Shown here: positions 16,466 to 20,458 of the stretch, in pieces
Layout of the letters: every line of letters begins with the position of its first letter
Position numbering within the stretch: the stretch's first letter is position 1
DNA from: Butyrivibrio sp.
GTDB lineage: Bacteria > Bacillota > Clostridia > Lachnospirales > Lachnospiraceae
Direction: 5' to 3'
Length of the DNA stretch: 20,458 bases
Assembly (NCBI RefSeq): GCF_015056685.1
Contig: NZ_SVFW01000060.1
Coordinates: forward strand, 1 to 20,458
Made by a program: the position numbers and the translations under genes
Notes under the pieces: model-generated
The model's input: only the letters and a program-made list of their open reading frames with translations
What the model was told of the DNA's origin: nothing
The model's database searches: none

Positions 16466-17831
16466 AAATAAGCTGATGCTGCTGTTTATATTTACTCTTC
16501 TTGCAGCGGTTTTGGTTGGAGCATTCTACATGTTCTTTAATTTCAGAAAAGAAAAAGTATTTTACTATAAGGCAGATGATGGCGTTTATCCCAATCCATA
16601 TATGGGATTTGCGCCTGATTGTGACAGCGTGGATCTATGTCAGACAAGTACTCTTGTTTATATGAACCTTAAATGGAGAGAGCTTGAACCTGAAGAAGGC
16701 GTTTATGCCTGGGATAACATAGAAGCTGACAATCATCTGGATGAATGGAGAAAAGAGGGCAAGCATCTTGTCCTTAGATTTGTTTGCGATTATCCAAAGA
16801 GTGAAGAACATATGGATATTCCGGACTGGCTCTATGAAAAGACAAAAGATGGTGAGTTCTATACAATAGAGTACGGGTGCGGATATTGCCCTGATTACAA
16901 TAATCAGGTATTTATCAGCGAACATGAAAAAGTTATAAATGAGATCGGAAGGCATTTTTCAGAAGATGGGTTCCTTGCTTATGTTGAGCTTGGAAGCCTT
17001 GGTCACTGGGGAGAATGGCACACATATTATCCCGCAGGAATTCCTAAAATGCCTCTGACAGAGATCAGAAGCATTTACGTGGGGCACTATGTAAATGCTT
17101 TTCCTTATGCAAGGCTTTTGATGAGAAGACCTTTTGCAGAGATGCCTGAAGACTTTGGAGTTTTCAATGATATGACAGGAGCAGAAGAGGATACTCTGGA
17201 GTGGCTTGACTGGATAGAAAACGGCGGTGCTTATAATGCAACCAAAGAAGAAAATGGTCTTAGAAGTGCTCCTGATGTATGGAATGTTGCACCTGTGGGC
17301 GGAGAATTTACAAGTTCAATACCTATGAGCACTATGCTTGGAGATGAACTTGATAAAACCCTATCTTTACTTAAAAATTCTCACATGACATTTATTGGAC
17401 CGATGGTTCCTGAATGCCCAAGAGGGGATGAAGGAGTTTCAGAAGGTGCATTAGATGTCTTAAGGACTGTCGGCTACAGATACAGGGTCAGCTCACTTAG
17501 CATGAAAAATGCAGTAAATAATATTACGGAAATCGGAATAACAATGACAAATGATGGCGTTGCGCCGGTGTATTTTGATCTTTTACCATATTTATATATT
17601 GAAGATCAAAATGGCAGGGTGATGGACAAATGCCTGATTTCTATCGATCTAAAAAAACTCTGTCAGGATCAGGAAATACAGAGCACAGTAAGGATTTCAA
17701 GTGATCTGTTAAAAGAAGATGGAACAAAGATCTACGTGGGGATAGAAGAGCCGGGGAAGAATGAACCAACAGTATATCTGAATATGCAGGCGGACAGAGA
17801 AGGGGCAAAATCTCTTTTGTGGGAGAAATGA
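16458..17831 (+). CDS. DUF4832-type TIM-barrel-like membrane-anchored protein
   Basis: 457 residues from the ATG at 16458, chosen because GGGGAG (16448-16453) lies just before it; an in-frame ATG at 16446 has no ribosome binding site. A membrane helix (about 4-24) is followed by an extracellular barrel (about 40-310) and a beta-rich C-terminus (about 340-457). PNPYMGF, LKWRELEPEEGVY and LVLRFVCDYP resemble glycoside hydrolase clan barrels. YVELGSLGHWGEWH places Glu177 and Glu186 where a catalytic acid is usual, and VFNDMTG follows on a later strand. I place it with the DUF4874/DUF4832 proteins. It could trim the polymer, a job done by the hydrolase domain of PelA elsewhere, but activity is unproven. 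It is the last gene of the operon. Confidence 0.75.
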   Translation: MRKNKLMLLFIFTLLAAVLVGAFYMFFNFRKEKVFYYKADDGVYPNPYMGFAPDCDSVDLCQTSTLVYMNLKWRELEPEEGVYAWDNIEADNHLDEWRKEGKHLVLRFVCDYPKSEEHMDIPDWLYEKTKDGEFYTIEYGCGYCPDYNNQVFISEHEKVINEIGRHFSEDGFLAYVELGSLGHWGEWHTYYPAGIPKMPLTEIRSIYVGHYVNAFPYARLLMRRPFAEMPEDFGVFNDMTGAEEDTLEWLDWIENGGAYNATKEENGLRSAPDVWNVAPVGGEFTSSIPMSTMLGDELDKTLSLLKNSHMTFIGPMVPECPRGDEGVSEGALDVLRTVGYRYRVSSLSMKNAVNNITEIGITMTNDGVAPVYFDLLPYLYIEDQNGRVMDKCLISIDLKKLCQDQEIQSTVRISSDLLKEDGTKIYVGIEEPGKNEPTVYLNMQADREGAKSLLWEK

Positions 17832-17842
17832 GAGCTTTTTTA
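17811..17842 (+). terminator. Probable terminator of the polysaccharide operon
   Basis: CTCTTTT (17812-17818) pairs with AAA (17826-17828) and AGAG (17831-17834), with a TG bulge and a 7-base loop; TTTTTT follows from 17836. The hairpin overlaps the stop codon of the last gene. It is short and AU-rich, so termination may be partial. Confidence 0.4.
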
Positions 17843-17922
17843 ATCAGAATACGGTTGTAATGTGTTAAGAATAATGCGCATGGATTTTGAAAAACTTCGA
17901 GATTATTTGTGATTGTTGCCTA

Positions 17923-18060
17923 TTACCTTAAATCTGAAAATGAGTAAAATATAAAATTAGGCTAAAGAAAATAAAATATTGGTTGTCGGTTGTGTTTCGG
18001 CAATCAGGTTGTAACTGGACGTATGTGAAGTGAAAACCTTTGCATGCGTTCTTTTTTATG
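17923..18060 (+). promoter_or_regulatory. Attenuator leader of the MATE exporter gene
   Basis: GGACGTATGTGAA (18017-18029) pairs along all 13 positions, with several G-U pairs, with TTTGCATGCGTTC (18039-18051); TTTTTT follows at 18052-18057. This intrinsic terminator ends just before the GGAGG ribosome binding site (18060-18064). Upstream, GGTTGTCG (17981-17988) pairs with CGGCAATC (17998-18005). GGTTGT occurs three times (17981, 17988, 18007). A weak TTACCT-16-TAAAAT promoter (17923-17950) could start the leader. The layout indicates conditional termination controlling the transporter; the signal is unknown and I match it to no riboswitch class. Confidence 0.6.
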
Positions 18061-18071
18061 GAGGTAAAACA

Positions 18072-19475
18072 ATGCATCAGAATACAAACAGATATCTTGC
18101 AGAAGAAAAGATAGGAAAACTTCTGCTTAAATTTTCTATCCCGTGTATCATGTCGCTTCTTGTATCTGCACTCTACAACATAGTGGATCAGATATTTATC
18201 GGAAGAGGTGTGGGTTATCTTGGTAATGGCGCTACAAATGTTGTATTCCCGATAACGGTAATATCACTTGCTATCGCGCTTATGATAGGTGATGGGTGTG
18301 CAGCTTACCTTAGCCTCTGCCAGGGCAAAAAGGATATTGAGAGTTCAAATAAAAGTGTTGGCAATGCTGTGACTTTGCTTGTACTTACAGGTGTGGTGAT
18401 GGCTGCTATCTTTGCAGTGTTTAAGAATCAGATTCTTGCAGCATTTGGTGCTACAGAAAACAATTTTGCTCTTGCCGACGAGTATTTTAATTTCTTAATT
18501 ATCGGAATTCCTTTCTTTGTAGTAGGAAACGGCCTTAATTCAATCATCAGGGCGGACGGCAGTCCTAAGTTTGCAATGATCACAACACTGATCGGATGCC
18601 TTCTTAATGTAATCCTGGATCCGATTGCCATATTTGTTCTTGGTTGGGGTATGATGGGAGCTGCCCTTGCAACGATAACCGGACAGATAGTGACGGCAGT
18701 CTGCGGCCTTGTATATCTTACGAGAGCAAAGTCTGTGAAGCTTGATAAAAGGAGTTTTATCCCTGATAGAAATATTATTTCAAAATTTTTGCCTCTTGGA
18801 ATCAGCAGTTTTCTTACACAGATTTCGATTGTGGTTATCATGGGAGTAATGAACAATGTTCTCGTCACCTATGGTGCAAGAAGCAAATATGGTGCAGATA
18901 TTCCTCTCACAGTTGTGGGAATAGTCATGAAAGTATTCCAGATAGTGATCTCTGTATGCATTGGAATAGCAGCAGGATCACAGCCGGTTATTGGATATAA
19001 CTATGGAGCAGGAGAGTATAAGAGGGTAAAAGAGCTGTTTATCACAATAGTGAAGGCAGAGGCAATAGTAGGAGCTGTCGCGCTTATCCTCTTTGAGGCA
19101 TTCCCTCTTCAGATAACAGCGATATTCGGAAGCGAAGACGGACTATACAACGAGTTTGCTGTAAAGGCATTCAGGATATTCCTGTCAATGATCATATTCA
19201 CCTGTATCCAGAAGTCAGTAAGCGTTTTCCTGCAAGCACTTGGCAAACCTTCTATGGCAATGGGACTCTCACTCCTTAGAGAATTTATCCTTAGTGTTCC
19301 TCTTGCAATAGTTCTGCCCATGTTCTTTGGTGTAGAAGGAGCATTATATTCCGCACCCATTGCAGATATTGGAACACTTATTGCTGTAGTGATCATGTCA
19401 GCTATTACATTGAAAGAACTTAATAAAAAAATATCTGAGGGACCTGCAGCTGAGCCTATGATGGATGTGGCTTAA
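18072..19475 (+). CDS. MATE family efflux transporter
   Basis: 467 residues with twelve membrane helices in two six-helix halves, as in the MATE (multidrug and toxin extrusion) family, which exports cationic drugs, dyes or metabolites using a sodium or proton gradient. FIGRGVGYLGNGATNVVFPI in the first helices is typical of the DinF/MepA-like group common in Clostridia, and QPVIGYNYGAGEYKRVKE in the second half is also conserved. I chose the ATG at 18072, which has GGAGG eight bases upstream; a GTG at 18030 is in frame but lies inside the terminator hairpin and would add 14 residues unlike the family. It is a single-gene unit with a leader attenuator and its own terminator. The substrate cannot be inferred. 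Confidence 0.93.
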   Translation: MHQNTNRYLAEEKIGKLLLKFSIPCIMSLLVSALYNIVDQIFIGRGVGYLGNGATNVVFPITVISLAIALMIGDGCAAYLSLCQGKKDIESSNKSVGNAVTLLVLTGVVMAAIFAVFKNQILAAFGATENNFALADEYFNFLIIGIPFFVVGNGLNSIIRADGSPKFAMITTLIGCLLNVILDPIAIFVLGWGMMGAALATITGQIVTAVCGLVYLTRAKSVKLDKRSFIPDRNIISKFLPLGISSFLTQISIVVIMGVMNNVLVTYGARSKYGADIPLTVVGIVMKVFQIVISVCIGIAAGSQPVIGYNYGAGEYKRVKELFITIVKAEAIVGAVALILFEAFPLQITAIFGSEDGLYNEFAVKAFRIFLSMIIFTCIQKSVSVFLQALGKPSMAMGLSLLREFILSVPLAIVLPMFFGVEGALYSAPIADIGTLIAVVIMSAITLKELNKKISEGPAAEPMMDVA

Positions 19476-19494
19476 AGGTTTAGAGAGAGAAAAT

Positions 19495-19537
19495 GGGTCA
19501 TGTTTCGGTTTGCAAAACTGAGGCATGGCTCTTTTTT
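19495..19537 (+). terminator. Intrinsic terminator after the MATE gene
   Basis: GGGTCATG (19495-19502) pairs with CATGGCTC (19524-19531, two G-U pairs), and inside it CGGTTT (19506-19511) pairs with AAACTG (19515-19520); TTTTTT follows at 19532-19537. Confidence 0.8.
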
Positions 19538-19555
19538 GTTTATTATCACGGTAGA

Positions 19556-19605
19556 CCCTCAAACCAAACCCTCAAAGTAGCCCCTCAAAATGATTGACCC
19601 TCAAA
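19556..19605. repeat. Four tandem CCCTCAAA repeats
   Basis: CCCTCAAA occurs at 19556-19563, 19569-19576, 19582-19589 and 19598-19605, with starts 13, 13 and 16 bases apart and unlike spacers. The block stands just before a TATAAT (19630-19635) that precedes the structured element. Such regular spacing suggests an oligomeric DNA-binding site, but nothing in the window names the protein. Confidence 0.6.
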
Positions 19606-19682
19606 AACTTTGAATACCTTGATTATCTGTATAATCTAAAGAAATTGGTAATTGATTGGTAAGAAATTGGCTCCATACGCCA

Positions 19683-19859
19683 CCATTGACTGGACCTGAG
19701 GACAACGCTTTGGTCTATGAGCCGACGGTGAGGATGATGGGAACAGTAGTAAGATTCATGCACCGTCGGATTGAGAATTGTAGCGTTTTCCTCAGAACCC
19801 GTCAATGGCAGGCACCTGCGGTGTGGCTAGGTGCAATTGCCTCGGGATCCAATTCCGAG
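19683..19859 (+). ncRNA. Putative structured RNA or hairpin-rich mobile-element remnant
   Basis: Three nested helices enclose each other: CCATTGAC (19683-19690) with GTCAATGG (19801-19808); CTGAGGACAACGCT (19696-19709) with AGCGTTTTCCTCAG (19782-19795), one mismatch in 14; CCGACGGTG (19722-19730) with CACCGTCGG (19761-19769). Two further hairpins follow: GCACCT (19812-19817) with AGGTGC (19829-19834), and CTCGGGA (19841-19847) with TTCCGAG (19853-19859, one G-U). The stretch is visibly richer in G and C than its surroundings. A TATAAT at 19630-19635 could start transcription. Only short shadow reading frames cross it. I do not recognise a family; a structured RNA, an HNH/TnpB-type guide-RNA relic or a miniature inverted-repeat element are all possible. 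Confidence 0.55.
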
Positions 19860-19940
19860 AACAGTAGGGGTGGCTGCTTTCAAGGATGTATGTGACTATA
19901 TGTCTGCGTCTTTCAATGTAAAGAGAGCGATGATTCTGTT

Positions 19941-20344
19941 TTGGAAATATAGCCTGATTTTTGAGATTACAACACCATTCGACAAGGATTTTGACGTGTG
20001 ATTTTGGGCATATACGGCCTTATTTGAGGTTACCACACCATTATATAGAGATCATATGCCTAAAGTTCACTCATCCAATGGATGTGGCAATCCATTTTTT
20101 CTCGTATATGCCCAGTTTCACTTCCTGAAAATTCTGTCGATGGATGTGTTAACTTAAAAACATGGCTATATACCCAATTCGCTTTGACAATCCGAATTTT
20201 CTATGTTCCATTCAGTCCATATGAACGTGAAGAATAATGGTTTGAGCATATAGGCTGATTTCAAGTCTCGAGCCACCTGTTAAAAGGTGGCTGCTGATTT
20301 TTATAACAGCGATTTTCTGAGATATAGGATAAAACCTGAATTTC
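19941..20344. repeat. Degenerate array of a TATA...CCTGATTT motif
   Basis: Six related motifs lie near 19941, 20004, 20101, 20163, 20241 and 20317, at uneven intervals of about 60-100 bases. A rough consensus is TTTGRGCATATAGSCCTGATTT with many deviations. Copies 1 and 2 are closest: 19952-19979 and 20017-20042 share a CCT-ATTT...GAG-TTAC-ACACCATT pattern with three mismatches and a two-base gap. Copies 5 and 6 share GAG-ATATAGG. Copies 3 and 4 are weaker. No gene is visible in this stretch. Confidence 0.45.
20271..20292. repeat. Hairpin AGCCACCT/AGGTGGCT
   Basis: AGCCACCT (20271-20278) and AGGTGGCT (20285-20292) form a perfect 8-bp stem with a 6-base loop. TTTTT follows five bases later, so it could be a weak plus-strand terminator for an RNA from the region upstream. 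Confidence 0.45.
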
Positions 20345-20384
20345 TATCGAAATCCACTTTGATAATACCTATCATGACCAGAAA

Positions 20385-20422
20385 CATGACCTAAGTAAAA
20401 GAAAAATACAAAATAGGTCATG
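20385..20422. repeat. Inverted repeat CATGACCTA/TAGGTCATG
   Basis: CATGACCTA (20385-20393) and TAGGTCATG (20414-20422) are perfect inverse complements with an A-rich 20-base loop. CATGACC also occurs as a direct copy at 20373-20379. It could be an operator for a gene beyond the window end or a terminator; no strong T tract follows. Confidence 0.4.
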
Positions 20423-20458
20423 AATTTTGTAGCAGTTTAAGCATTATCACGATAAAAA

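Noticed and set aside
18030..18071. Upstream GTG start for the MATE gene
   Set aside because: It lies in the loop of the terminator hairpin, has no Shine-Dalgarno sequence, and adds 14 residues not expected in the family; ATG 18072 has GGAGG.
19836..19870. tRNA T-arm-like hairpin CTCGGG-ATCCAAT-TCCGAG
   Set aside because: The loop does not match TTCRANY and no acceptor stem, anticodon arm or CCA end can be found around it.
19656..19895. 79-residue reading frame on the plus strand and a 60-residue one on the minus strand over the hairpin element
   Set aside because: They follow the inverted-repeat structure, have no ribosome binding site, and their translations show no family pattern.
19941..20344. 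CRISPR array
   Set aside because: Repeats are strongly diverged and spaced at irregular 60-100 bases; no cas gene is in the window.

Overview
The window reads as chromosome of a low-GC, anaerobic Gram-positive of the Clostridia, most likely a Lachnospiraceae of the Butyrivibrio/Pseudobutyrivibrio type. This is inferred from AT-rich coding sequence with strong AGGAGG-type ribosome binding sites, the gene families present, and the absence of outer-membrane export genes next to a Pel-type polysaccharide locus. No database search was possible.

Layout. (1) 1-912: the 3' part of a GH31 alpha-glycosidase, closed by a terminator. (2) 1077-2315: glyA (serine hydroxymethyltransferase), converging on a diacylglycerol/lipid kinase gene on the minus strand (2356-3312); one bidirectional terminator lies between them. 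(3) 3313-4200: an 888-base gap. It holds the lipid kinase promoter, a 12-base direct repeat, a perfect TTGACA-17-TATAAT promoter, and about 400 bases of apparently structured, non-coding transcript ending in a 12-bp terminator hairpin. This may be a free small RNA or a regulatory leader of the next operon. (4) 4201-17831: a ten-gene plus-strand operon with overlaps or very short gaps. (5) 17832-18071: a leader with a terminator hairpin just ahead of a MATE exporter gene (18072-19475). (6) 19476-20458: no gene, but unusual non-coding structure: four CCCTCAAA repeats, a roughly 180-base nested hairpin element, and a degenerate array of a TATA-CCTGATTT motif.

The centrepiece is the operon. Its core is a Gram-positive Pel-like exopolysaccharide machine: PelD-like c-di-GMP receptor, PelE-like partner, PelF glycosyltransferase and PelG membrane transporter. 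The PelD homologue carries an N-terminal SDR/epimerase-like domain and a C-terminal degenerate GGDEF with an intact RxxD inhibitory-site motif, so synthesis is probably gated by c-di-GMP. A DUF2194 protein with a deacetylase-like D/HxxxH pattern sits where a PelA-type deacetylase would be expected. The operon also contains a membrane-anchored GH3-like protein that appears catalytically dead, a CotH-type secreted kinase, a VTC polyphosphate-polymerase-like protein, a DUF4956 membrane protein and a DUF4832 TIM-barrel-like protein.

Inference: the operon makes, exports and modifies a cationic or partly deacetylated polysaccharide at the cell surface. The CotH-VTC-DUF4956 group would add a phosphate-based step (phosphorylation or polyphosphate) that is not part of the classical Pel system. 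Substrates and partnerships cannot be settled from sequence alone.
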